Assembly (NCBI GenBank): GCA_964250775.1
Contig: CAXUHK010000166.1
Coordinates: forward strand, 1-8,531
DNA from: CAVRQM01 sp964250775
GTDB taxonomy: Bacteria; Pseudomonadota; Alphaproteobacteria; Acetobacterales; Acetobacteraceae
Direction of reading: 5' to 3'
DNA length: 8,531 nt
The number at the start of each line of letters is the position of its first letter. The stretch's first letter is position 1. Shown here piece after piece: positions 1-6,424 of this stretch. The position numbers and the translations under genes were made by a program. Under the pieces are notes generated by a model, which was not told where the DNA came from, did not search any database, and worked only from the letters and a program-made list of their open reading frames with translations.

Positions 1-3
1 AGC

Positions 4-819
4 ATGGGCACGCCCGTGCTTGACTATGACTTCATGCGCAACGCCTTCGCGGCGGCGGGCGTGGTGGCGTTGCTCTCCGGAGCCGTCGGGTATTTCCTGG
101 TACTGCGCGGCCAGACCTTCGCCGGCCACGCGCTGGCCCATGTCGGCTTCACCGGCGCCACCGGGGCGTCGCTGCTGGGCCTGGCGCCGCTATGGGGCCT
201 GGTGCTGATGACGCTGGCGGCCGGCATCGGCATGGGCCTGATGGGCGAGCGGCTGGCGCAGCGCGACGTCGCGGTCGGCATGGTGCTGGCGCTGTCGCTG
301 GGCTTCGGCCTGCTGTTCCTGCACTTCTTCACCGCCTTCGCGACCCAGGCGACGGCGCTGCTGTTCGGCAACGTGCTGGCGGTCGACGCCGGCACTGTCT
401 GGACGCTGCTGGCGCTGGGCGTGGCGGCGCTGGCGGCGCTGGCGGCGATCTCCCGGCCGCTGCTGTTCGCCAGCCTGCAGCCGGAGCTGGCCGAGGCGCG
501 CGGCGTTTCGCTGCGGCGGTATTCGGTGCTGTTCCTGGCGATCACGGCCCTGTCGGTGGCGGAGTGCGCGCAGATCGTGGGCGTGCTGCTGGTGTTCACG
601 CTGATGGTGGCCCCCGCCGCCACGGCGCAGCGCCTGACCGGCGGCGTGGGCGCCGGCGTGCTGCTCTCGGCGGCGCTGGCGCTGGCCGCTTCCTGGCTCG
701 GCATCGCGCTTGCCTTCTACACCGATTGGCCGAGCAGCTTCTGGATCACCGTCCTGAGTGTGGCGGCCTACCTGCTCGCTGGCCTGCCATGGTCCGCCCG
801 GACCCGGCGTGCCGGTTGA
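4..819 (+). CDS. znuB: Metal (probably zinc) ABC transporter permease, ZnuB-like
   Basis: This is a 271-residue inner-membrane permease of the ABC-3 family (ZnuB/MntB/TroB), which forms the channel of a metal importer with an ATPase (ZnuC) and a periplasmic binding protein (ZnuA). The protein is almost wholly hydrophobic, with about eight likely membrane segments spread from residue 14 to 262. It carries the family-typical stretch HALAHVGFTGATG near residues 42-54 after the first helix, and length matches the family. Zinc is inferred from the zur-like gene that converges on it 25 bases downstream; manganese or iron cannot be excluded from the sequence alone. The ATG at 4 is used, but only three bases precede it, so no ribosome-binding site can be checked; an in-frame ATG at 34 is the alternative. 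The ATPase and binding-protein genes probably lie off the left edge. Confidence 0.88.
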   Translation: MGTPVLDYDFMRNAFAAAGVVALLSGAVGYFLVLRGQTFAGHALAHVGFTGATGASLLGLAPLWGLVLMTLAAGIGMGLMGERLAQRDVAVGMVLALSLGFGLLFLHFFTAFATQATALLFGNVLAVDAGTVWTLLALGVAALAALAAISRPLLFASLQPELAEARGVSLRRYSVLFLAITALSVAECAQIVGVLLVFTLMVAPAATAQRLTGGVGAGVLLSAALALAASWLGIALAFYTDWPSSFWITVLSVAAYLLAGLPWSARTRRAG

Positions 820-844
820 GCCGCCCCGGTCGCGGCATCACGGT

Positions 845-1306
845 TCAGGCGGGATGCGAGCAGGTGGCGCAGGTGCCTTCGAGCTCGATCACGGCGTTGC
901 CGGGATGAAACCCCTCGCGCTTGGCGGCGCGTTCGAGCGCGTTGGAGACGGCGCGGTCCTCGATCTCGGCCACGGTGCCGCAGCGGCGGCAGATCAGGAA
1001 CTGCACCGGGGTGAGGTGGTGGTGGCTGGCCTCGACACAGGGGATGAACGCGTTCAGACGCTCGACCTTGTGGATCAGCCGCTGCTCGATCAGGAAGTCC
1101 AGCGCCCGGTAGATGGTGGGGGGCGCCGCGCCCTTGCGGGTCCGCTTGAGGCGGTCGAGGAGCTGGTAGGCGGTCGAGGGTCCGTCAGCCTCCAGCACCA
1201 GGGCCAGGACGTGGCGGCGCAGCTCGGTCATCTGGGCGCCCTGTCGCGCGCAGGCCTGCGCCGCGGCGTCCAGTTGCGCCGCGATGGCGGCAGGCGGCAC
1301 GCTCAT
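845..1306 (-). CDS. zur: Fur-family zinc uptake regulator, Zur-like
   Basis: This 153-residue Fur-family protein probably represses zinc-uptake genes when zinc-loaded. The N-terminal winged helix spans about residues 12-83 (core MTELRRHVLALVLEA and PPTIYRALDFLIEQRLIHKV). The dimerisation domain follows with a His-rich segment HHHLTP (95-100), then CRRC (Cys106, Cys109) and a C-terminal CATC (Cys146, Cys149), the paired CxxC motifs of the structural zinc site common in Zur and Fur proteins. The reading frame is open upstream to 1471, but the ATG at 1306 is preferred: AGAGG sits seven bases upstream, the domain begins just after it, and a TATAAT promoter lies between the two starts. It converges with the znuB-like gene. 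Zur rather than Fur or PerR is inferred from that neighbour and from the four cysteines; confidence in the family is higher than in the metal. Confidence 0.88.
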   Translation of the reverse strand: MSVPPAAIAAQLDAAAQACARQGAQMTELRRHVLALVLEADGPSTAYQLLDRLKRTRKGAAPPTIYRALDFLIEQRLIHKVERLNAFIPCVEASHHHLTPVQFLICRRCGTVAEIEDRAVSNALERAAKREGFHPGNAVIELEGTCATCSHPA

Positions 1307-1546
1307 GGATCGGCCTCTACCAAGAGTGGAATGTGCTGCATTATAGCATCCCGGATGGGCCTGCCAGGAGAGCTTTCGCCCGCCGCGCCCGGTCGCGCGG
1401 AACTTGCCCGGCAGGGCCCTGAGTTCCGCCATGGCTTCGGCCCGCACGCACCGGATCGGGTCGTGTGACATCTCGCGGTGTCGACCTGCTCGCGGATCGG
1501 CGCGTGCGGCACGAGTGGAGGAAGGCCCTCGCCTCGACGTGGTAGT
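1307..1546. other. Intergenic region between lysR-type and zur genes
   Basis: Apart from the zur promoter at its left edge, I recognise nothing in these 240 bases. Open frames on the minus strand run through it (for example as an upstream extension of zur), but their translations are Arg-rich and resemble no family I know. No convincing stem-loop with a U-tract was seen for the end of the LysR gene. Confidence 0.4.
1340..1367 (-). promoter_or_regulatory. Candidate sigma70-type promoter and operator of zur
   Basis: On the minus strand there is a perfect -10 box TATAAT (1340-1345) with CTGGCA (1362-1367) 16 bases upstream, matching TTGACA at four of six positions. Transcription would start near 1333, giving a leader of about 27 bases before the zur ATG. 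The -10 box lies inside the imperfect dyad TGC-N2-TA-N2-GCA (1337-1348). Zur operators in proteobacteria are AT-rich dyads of this kind, so autoregulation is possible but is only inferred; the match is much shorter than a full Zur box. Confidence 0.5.
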
Positions 1547-2521
1547 TCAGGGCGTATCGTCGCTCAGGATGGCCGACGGCGACGGCGAGGGGTCTTCGCG
1601 GCCACGATCTTGAGCGGTCGGCGCCGTCCCGGCGACGAACCAACTGGCCAGGAAATCGAGGAAAGCCCGCGCCGTGGCCGGCATCAACGTTCGATGCGGC
1701 CACAGGGCGTGCAGCGGGAGGGACCGCTCGCGCCACTCCGGCAAGACATGCACGAGGTGCCCGGCCGCCAGGCTGTGCTCGAGCACGAATGACGGGGCCA
1801 GGAGAATGCCGCGGCTGAGCAGGGCAAGATCCAGGAGAAAACCCACGTCCGACGCGCGGATGCGCCCGTCGACGGCGACGCTCTCCCTCGTGCCGGCAGG
1901 CCCCGTGAAGGACCAGCGCGTCGGCGCGCGCGTCTGGGTGTAGATCAGGGCTTGATGAGCGGCGAGGTCCCGCGGCCGTTCCGGCGCCGGGTGGCTCGAC
2001 AGGTAGGCCGGCGATGCCACGAGGACCAGCGAGAAGCTCGCGAGGCGCCGGGCGACCAGGCCGGAGGGCGGAAGCTCGCCAAGTCGGATCGCCAGGTCGA
2101 TGTTTTCCGCCAGCAAGTCGACCGATCGTTCCGAAAGGTCGACGTCGACGCCAACGCCGGGGTGGCGGCCAAGGAAAGCGGCGATGGCCGGTGCCAGCAG
2201 CGCGGTCCCGAACGCCAGCGGCGTGGCGATGCGCAGGCGACCGGCGGGCTCCGCCTGCCGGGAACCCGCCTCCGCCTCGGCGAGGGCGATCTCGTCCAGC
2301 GCGGCGACGCAGCGGTCGTAATACGCGCGTCCCGTGTCGGTCAGGCTCAAGCGGCGCGTCGTGCGTTGCAGGAGCCGCACGCCGAGGCGCCCTTCCAACG
2401 CCTTGAGGTGCTGCCCGGCCATCTCCGGCGAGAGATCCAATGCCCGGGCCGCCGCCGCGAGGCTGCCGAGCTCGACCGCCCGGCGGAACACCGTCATGCC
2501 GACCAGCTTGTCTAACGCCAT
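1547..2521 (-). CDS. LysR-family transcriptional regulator
   Basis: This 324-residue LysR-type regulator is transcribed away from the hydrolase and nitrilase genes it probably controls. The N-terminal winged helix-turn-helix covers about residues 1-62, with GSLAAAARALDLSPEMAGQH as the recognition helices and GVRLLQRTTRRLSLTDTG as the wing. The linker helix follows to about residue 90, then an effector-binding domain of periplasmic-binding-protein fold (about 92-295), starting GRLRIATPLAFG. The last ~25 residues are a polar Ser/Pro/Asp-rich tail beyond the usual end at about 300. The ATG at 2521 is chosen over an upstream start at 2587: AGGG lies six bases before it and LysR homology starts at once (MALDKLVGMTVF). 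The effector is unknown; a substrate or product of the neighbouring nitrilase is a reasonable inference. Confidence 0.92.
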   Translation of the reverse strand: MALDKLVGMTVFRRAVELGSLAAAARALDLSPEMAGQHLKALEGRLGVRLLQRTTRRLSLTDTGRAYYDRCVAALDEIALAEAEAGSRQAEPAGRLRIATPLAFGTALLAPAIAAFLGRHPGVGVDVDLSERSVDLLAENIDLAIRLGELPPSGLVARRLASFSLVLVASPAYLSSHPAPERPRDLAAHQALIYTQTRAPTRWSFTGPAGTRESVAVDGRIRASDVGFLLDLALLSRGILLAPSFVLEHSLAAGHLVHVLPEWRERSLPLHALWPHRTLMPATARAFLDFLASWFVAGTAPTAQDRGREDPSPSPSAILSDDTP

Positions 2522-2547
2522 TCCGAACCCTGCGCTCGGGATGAGCC

Positions 2548-2564
2548 TAATGGAACGGGGATTA
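2548..2564. promoter_or_regulatory. Candidate LysR-type operator in the divergent promoter region
   Basis: In the 98 bases between the divergent LysR and hydrolase starts there is a 17-bp dyad TAAT-N9-ATTA. It has the size and AT-tipped shape of LysR-type sites such as the ATC-N9-GAT of NodD boxes. A possible -10 for the LysR gene (GATAAT on the minus strand, 2561-2566) overlaps its right arm, which would allow autoregulation. A second, weaker imperfect dyad lies at 2521-2541. Assignment rests on position and symmetry only. Confidence 0.4.
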
Positions 2565-2619
2565 TCGGACCGTGACCCAAGGCGCATCTCCTGGCTGCGG
2601 TCAGGATGGAGTTCGACGG

Positions 2620-3411
2620 ATGACGCTGCGCACGATTGAGGCCACGGGCGCCAGGCTTACCGCGGCGGACACCGGGGCCGGCGACATGGCCCTGGTTTTC
2701 CTACACTACTGGGGCGGTTCGGCGCGCACGTGGGATCCGGTGATCGCGCGGCTTCCGGCCTCGGTGCGCAGCGTCGCCCTGAACCAGCGCGGCTGGGGCG
2801 GCTCGGTCGCGACCGGCGAGCGCTATGACCTGGACGCGCTGGCCGACGACGTGGCGGCGGTGGTGGAGGCGCTGGCGATCCGGCGCGTCGTCGTCGTCGG
2901 GCACTCGATGGGCGGCAAGGTCGCGCAGATCGTTGCCGGTCGCCGGCCTGCCGGCCTCGAAGGCCTGGTGCTGGTGGCGCCGGCGCCACCGACGCCGATG
3001 CAGGTGCCGGAGGAGGCCCGCGCCGGGATGCTCGCGTCCTACCAGTCGCGGGAAGGTGTCCTGCAGGCTCTCGGCGTGCTGGCCGGCTCACCGCTGCCGC
3101 ACGCCCTACGCGAGCAGGTGATCGAGGACACGCTGCGCGGCGAGGCGGGAGCCAAGCGGGCCTGGACCGAGCGCGGCATGACGCAGGACGTCAGCGCCGG
3201 GCTGCAGGGCGTCACGCTGCCGGTGGACGTGCTGGTGGGCGAGCGCGATCAGGTCGAGCGTGAGGCGGTCCTGCGTCCGGCGCTAACGCGCCTCATGCCG
3301 CAGGCGACCTTCACCATCTTACCCGCGACGGGACACCTGGTGCCGCTGGAGGCACCCGAGCCGATAGCCTTGGCTTGCGAGCGTATGCTGTCGGCGCTTT
3401 CGGCGTCGTGA
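2620..3411 (+). CDS. Alpha/beta-fold hydrolase
   Basis: This 263-residue protein has a single alpha/beta-hydrolase domain and no signal peptide, so it is cytoplasmic. The nucleophile elbow is GHSMGG with Ser96, the acid is probably Asp210 (LVGERDQVE) and the base is His239 (PATGHLVPLE). The oxyanion region is FLHYWGGSARTW near residues 27-38, and NQRGWGGS follows at 55-62, as in esterases, lactonases and haloperoxidase-like hydrolases. The Ser nucleophile argues against a haloalkane dehalogenase, which uses Asp. The ATG at 2620 is preferred to an upstream GTG at 2572 because GGAG lies eight bases before it and the domain begins there. It is 78 bases upstream of the nitrilase on the same strand, with no clear terminator between them, so the two are probably co-transcribed under the divergent LysR regulator. 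The substrate is unknown. Confidence 0.88.
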   Translation: MTLRTIEATGARLTAADTGAGDMALVFLHYWGGSARTWDPVIARLPASVRSVALNQRGWGGSVATGERYDLDALADDVAAVVEALAIRRVVVVGHSMGGKVAQIVAGRRPAGLEGLVLVAPAPPTPMQVPEEARAGMLASYQSREGVLQALGVLAGSPLPHALREQVIEDTLRGEAGAKRAWTERGMTQDVSAGLQGVTLPVDVLVGERDQVEREAVLRPALTRLMPQATFTILPATGHLVPLEAPEPIALACERMLSALSAS

Positions 3412-3479
3412 TCCAGAGCCTGTGCCGATCCGCCTTGCCGCTCGCCGCGTGAGGCTGAAGATGGTCCGGATATCATCGT

Positions 3480-3484
3480 GGAGG
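3480..3484 (+). promoter_or_regulatory. Ribosome-binding site fixing the nitrilase start
   Basis: GGAGG is followed after five bases by the ATG at 3490. This places the start at 3490 rather than at the in-frame GTG at 3478, which overlaps the Shine-Dalgarno sequence itself. Confidence 0.7.
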
Positions 3485-3489
3485 ATGTC

Positions 3490-4512
3490 ATGTCCCAGCA
3501 GTTCAAGGTCGCCGCGGTGCAGGCCGCGCCGTCGTTCCTCGACATGGAGACCGGGGTGCGGCGGGCTGTCGATTACATCGAGGCGGCCGCGGAAGCGGGT
3601 GCCCGGCTCGTCGTGTTCCCGGAGACCTGGCTGCCCGGATACCCCAACCACATCTGGCTGGGTCCGGTCGTCTGGGCGATGCAGTTCGTCGGCCGCTACT
3701 TCGAGAGTTCGATCGTGGCTGGGTCGGACCATGACCGCACGATCGCCAAGGCCGCACGCGACAACGACATCCAGGTCTCGATGGGCGTGTCGGAGCGCGC
3801 GGGCGGCAGCTTGTATATCGCGCAGTGGCACTACGGCGAAGACGGCAAGATCATCAAGCGCCGCCGCAAGCTGAAGCCGACGCATGTGGAACGAACCGTG
3901 TTCGGCGAGGGCGACGGCAGCGACCTGGCGGTCAGCGCGACGGCCATCGGCCGCGTCGGCCAGCTATCGTGTTGGGAGCATCTGCAGCCGCTGAGCAAGT
4001 ACGCGATGTACGCCCAGGACGAGCAAATCCACTGCGCCGCCTGGCCGAACCTCTCGCTCTACGAGGGCAAGGCTCATGCGCTCAGCCATCAGGTCAACAA
4101 CGGCGCAAGCATGATCTATGCGGTCGAGGGCGGGTGCTTCGTTGTCGCGGCCTGCGCGCTGGTTTCAAAGCAGCAGCAGGACATCCTGTGCGAGGGCGAC
4201 CCGGCGCGCGAGGCGCTGTGCCCCGTGGGCGGTGGCTACACCAAGATCTACGCCCCCGACGGCCAGAGCATCGGCACCGAAATCGCGCACACCGAAGAGG
4301 GTCTGGTGACGGCCGACATCGACTTGTCGATGATCGCCTACGCCAAGGCGACTGCGGACCCGGCGGGCCACTATTCGCGCCCCGACGTGACGCGCCTGAT
4401 GCTGAACGCGAAACGGCAGCGTCCGGTCATGGCCTTCGATGAGACATCCGGCCTGGTGGCCGGCGCGGCGTTGGACGTGCCCGATCTCGCGGTTCCCAAA
4501 GCTGCCGAGTGA
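3490..4512 (+). CDS. Nitrilase (carbon-nitrogen hydrolase family, branch 1)
   Basis: This 340-residue enzyme belongs to the nitrilase branch of the CN-hydrolase superfamily, which converts nitriles to carboxylic acids and ammonia, usually as large spiral oligomers in the cytoplasm. The catalytic triad is complete: Glu45 (VVFPETWLPGYP), Lys127 (RRRKLKPTHVER) and Cys161 (GQLSCWEHLQPL). The spacing of 34 residues from Lys to Cys and the CWEH signature are those of true nitrilases rather than amidases or carbamoylases. Length fits the family (about 330-370). The conserved mid-section AWPNLSLY and a typical C-terminal region with HYSRPDV are present. Whether it prefers aliphatic, aromatic or arylacetonitriles cannot be told from the sequence. 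It follows the alpha/beta hydrolase and is probably controlled by the divergent LysR protein. Confidence 0.94.
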   Translation: MSQQFKVAAVQAAPSFLDMETGVRRAVDYIEAAAEAGARLVVFPETWLPGYPNHIWLGPVVWAMQFVGRYFESSIVAGSDHDRTIAKAARDNDIQVSMGVSERAGGSLYIAQWHYGEDGKIIKRRRKLKPTHVERTVFGEGDGSDLAVSATAIGRVGQLSCWEHLQPLSKYAMYAQDEQIHCAAWPNLSLYEGKAHALSHQVNNGASMIYAVEGGCFVVAACALVSKQQQDILCEGDPAREALCPVGGGYTKIYAPDGQSIGTEIAHTEEGLVTADIDLSMIAYAKATADPAGHYSRPDVTRLMLNAKRQRPVMAFDETSGLVAGAALDVPDLAVPKAAE

Positions 4513-4725
4513 GCGTCCGCGACCCGGCCTTCGGCGGAGCGATCGGGAACCGGCCTTGGCCTGCGGTTCAGGCCCTCTGCCTTGAGGATGCGCCAGGCGC
4601 TGTCGCGGCCGAGGGGCGCCAGGAAGCGGGCGACGACGGAGGTGGGGTCATCGAGCAGGACCGCCTTGCTTGCGCGGCGAGGGGGCCGACGTGGGGCCGA
4701 GCGCCCGGGTCCTCGGCCGCGAGCG
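4513..4725. other. Gap between convergent genes, with a possible gene remnant on the minus strand
   Basis: The nitrilase and the dehydrogenase converge on these 213 bases. On the minus strand an open frame reads from about 4720 to 4510. It gives a basic, proline-rich stretch followed by SKAVLLDDPTSVV and GRDSAWRILKAEGLNRRPRP (roughly 4675-4555). The second stretch looks like a helix-turn-helix piece of the kind found in some transposases. It has no start codon or complete domain, so if real it is a fragment. No strong terminator hairpin was seen. Confidence 0.25.
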
Positions 4726-5640
4726 CTACGGTCCGGTCTCGGCCAGGCCCCGCTTGAGGTGGTCGAACAACCGCTGCCGCAACGCCGCCAACCCCGCCTC
4801 GGTCCAGTCGCGGAACCCGGCGCCGGTCTTGGCCCCGAGCCGGCCCTCGGCCACCAGGCGCTCCAGCAGCGGCAGCGGGCCGGGCGTGCGGTCCAGGTCC
4901 GGCAGGATCACGCGATGGATCGCGAGCGTGAGGTCGGTGCCGATCAGGTCGGCGTTCTCCAACGGCCCGAGCACCGCGAGACGGCGGCCGAAGCTGGCCT
5001 TGGCCACGGTATCCAGCGTCTCGGCGCCGCACACCCCCTCCTGCACCAAGGCGATCGCCTCGCGCCACAGCGCCGCCTGCAGGCGGTTGCCGATGTAGCC
5101 CGGCACGTCGCGGCGGACATGGATCGCGGTCTTGCCGGCCGCCCGGTGCAGGGCCAGCACGCCGTCCAGGATGTCGGGGTCGGTCCACTCGGTGCCGACC
5201 ACCTCGACCAGCGGCACCAGGAACGGCGGGTTGTACCAGTGCGTCGCCAGCGCCCGCCCGCGATGCGTGAGCCCGGCGGCGATTTGCGTGATCGGGATGG
5301 ACGAGGTGTTGCTGGCCAGCACGGCGTCGGCGGGCGCCGCCGCCTCGATGCGGGCGAACAACGCCTGCTTGATCGCCAAATCCTCGGCCGCCGCCTCGAC
5401 CACGAAATCGGCGTCCGCCACCGCGACTTCGAGGAAGGCCGTGGCGGTGACGCGCCCGGCCGCCGCCTCGTCGAGGTCGAGCGCCCGCAGGTTGGCGCGA
5501 ATGCGGTCGTCGGCGCTCGCCAAGGTGGCGGGATCGGCGTCGGTGAGGGCGACTTCGTGGCCGGCGACGGCGAACACCTGCGCGATGCCGTGCCCCATCA
5601 GCCCGGCTCCGATCACCGCGACGCGGCGGACCTCACGCAT
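4726..5640 (-). CDS. 3-hydroxyacyl-CoA dehydrogenase family protein, NAD-dependent
   Basis: This 304-residue enzyme has the fold of 3-hydroxybutyryl-CoA dehydrogenase: an N-terminal Rossmann domain (1-185) and a C-terminal helical dimerisation domain (186-300). The NAD site is GAGLMGHG (11-18), and Asp34 at the end of the second strand (LTDAD) indicates NAD over NADP. His134 (THWYNPP) and Glu146 (PLVEVV) are spaced 12 apart, like the catalytic His-Glu dyad of the family; SNTSS (110-114) and Asn185 (PGYIGNRL) are also in place. The HWYNPP variant instead of HFFNP suggests a substrate other than plain 3-hydroxyacyl-CoA, as in lambda-crystallin/gulonate- or carnitine-type relatives; this is inference. 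The start overlaps the end of the cyclase gene by eight bases (ATGCGTGA) and has only a weak ribosome-binding site, so translation is probably coupled. It is the last gene of the minus-strand operon. Confidence 0.9.
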   Translation of the reverse strand: MREVRRVAVIGAGLMGHGIAQVFAVAGHEVALTDADPATLASADDRIRANLRALDLDEAAAGRVTATAFLEVAVADADFVVEAAAEDLAIKQALFARIEAAAPADAVLASNTSSIPITQIAAGLTHRGRALATHWYNPPFLVPLVEVVGTEWTDPDILDGVLALHRAAGKTAIHVRRDVPGYIGNRLQAALWREAIALVQEGVCGAETLDTVAKASFGRRLAVLGPLENADLIGTDLTLAIHRVILPDLDRTPGPLPLLERLVAEGRLGAKTGAGFRDWTEAGLAALRQRLFDHLKRGLAETGP

Positions 5641-6424
5641 CGGGCAGGATTGCCACGGCGCGGGTCCAGCCGGCCGAGCCGCGATGCACCTTGACCGGGA
5701 AGCACGCGACCTCGAACCCGTCGGCGGGCAGCGCTTCCAGGTTGTGCAGCTTCTCCAGGTGCGAATAGCCGATCTCGCGCCCGGCGCGGTGGCCCTCCCA
5801 GATCAATCCGGCGTCGCCGGTCGCCTGCACGCGGCGGCGGGTGTGGCTGAACGGCGCGTCCCAGCTCCAGCCGTCGGTGCCGACCAGCCGCACCCCCCGC
5901 TCCAGCAGCCACAGCGTCGCGGCGCGGCCGATGCCGCAGCCGGAATCGATGTAGTCGGCCTCGCCGTAACGGCTGCCGGCGCGGGTGTTGACGAGCACGA
6001 TCTCCAACGGCCGCAACTCGTGCCCGATGCGGCTCAACGCCACCTCGACATCGGCGGGCTGCACCACGTAGCCGTCCTCGCAGCCGCGGAAATCGAGCTT
6101 GACCGCCGGCTGGAAGCACCATTCCAGCGGCACCTCGTCGATTCGCATGGAAGCCTCGCCGCCGGGCACGAGGGCGTGGTTCATGGTCGAGAAGTAGTGG
6201 TACGGCGCGTCGAGGTGGGTGCCGTTATGGGTCGAGATGGTCGCCCGCTCGATGGCGGCGTACTCGCCGTCGGGCAGGGCGTCGACCGGCACGCCCATGT
6301 ACTCGGCCATGCGCGGGGCGGTGGCGTGATGGTCGAGGTACTCGATCTGCGGCAGCATCTCCGGCGGGTCGCTGGCGATCCCCGCCATTAGCGGCACCGA
6401 GATGTCGACGATGCGGCGGGCCAT
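5633..6424 (-). CDS. Cyclase-family metal-dependent hydrolase (kynurenine formamidase/isatin hydrolase-like)
   Basis: This 263-residue protein belongs to the cyclase family (kynurenine formamidase, isatin hydrolase and relatives), metal-dependent amide, lactam or lactone hydrolases. The metal-binding signature HNGTHLDAPYH is at residues 66-76, and the family's C-terminal active-site region is seen as GYSHLEKLHNLEALP (219-233). It is longer than a typical kynurenine formamidase (about 210) and nearer the isatin-hydrolase size, so a ring-opening hydrolase of an aromatic breakdown product is plausible, but the substrate is not known. The ATG at 6424 is chosen because it overlaps the stop of the preceding fumarylacetoacetase gene (TGATG) and the domain starts there with RRIVDISVPLM; a longer frame to 6469 adds only an Arg-rich tail. 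It overlaps the dehydrogenase downstream by eight bases. Confidence 0.9.
   Translation of the reverse strand: MARRIVDISVPLMAGIASDPPEMLPQIEYLDHHATAPRMAEYMGVPVDALPDGEYAAIERATISTHNGTHLDAPYHYFSTMNHALVPGGEASMRIDEVPLEWCFQPAVKLDFRGCEDGYVVQPADVEVALSRIGHELRPLEIVLVNTRAGSRYGEADYIDSGCGIGRAATLWLLERGVRLVGTDGWSWDAPFSHTRRRVQATGDAGLIWEGHRAGREIGYSHLEKLHNLEALPADGFEVACFPVKVHRGSAGWTRAVAILPDA

Noticed and set aside
24..704. Minus-strand open frame of 226 codons opposite the znuB-like gene
   Set aside because: Ser/Ala/Pro-rich shadow with no domain; the plus strand encodes a convincing membrane permease.
1307..1471. Upstream extension of zur by 55 residues
   Set aside because: It would place the TATAAT promoter and ribosome-binding site inside the gene, and the extra residues resemble nothing in Fur proteins.
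4582..5694. Plus-strand open frame of 370 codons
   Set aside because: Antisense shadow of the 3-hydroxyacyl-CoA dehydrogenase in GC-rich DNA; Arg/Gly/Gln-rich with no motif.
5132..6391. Long plus-strand open frame of 419 codons
   Set aside because: It lies opposite the dehydrogenase and cyclase, both of which have clear motifs. Its translation is compositionally odd (Ala/Arg/Ser-rich) and has no recognisable domain.
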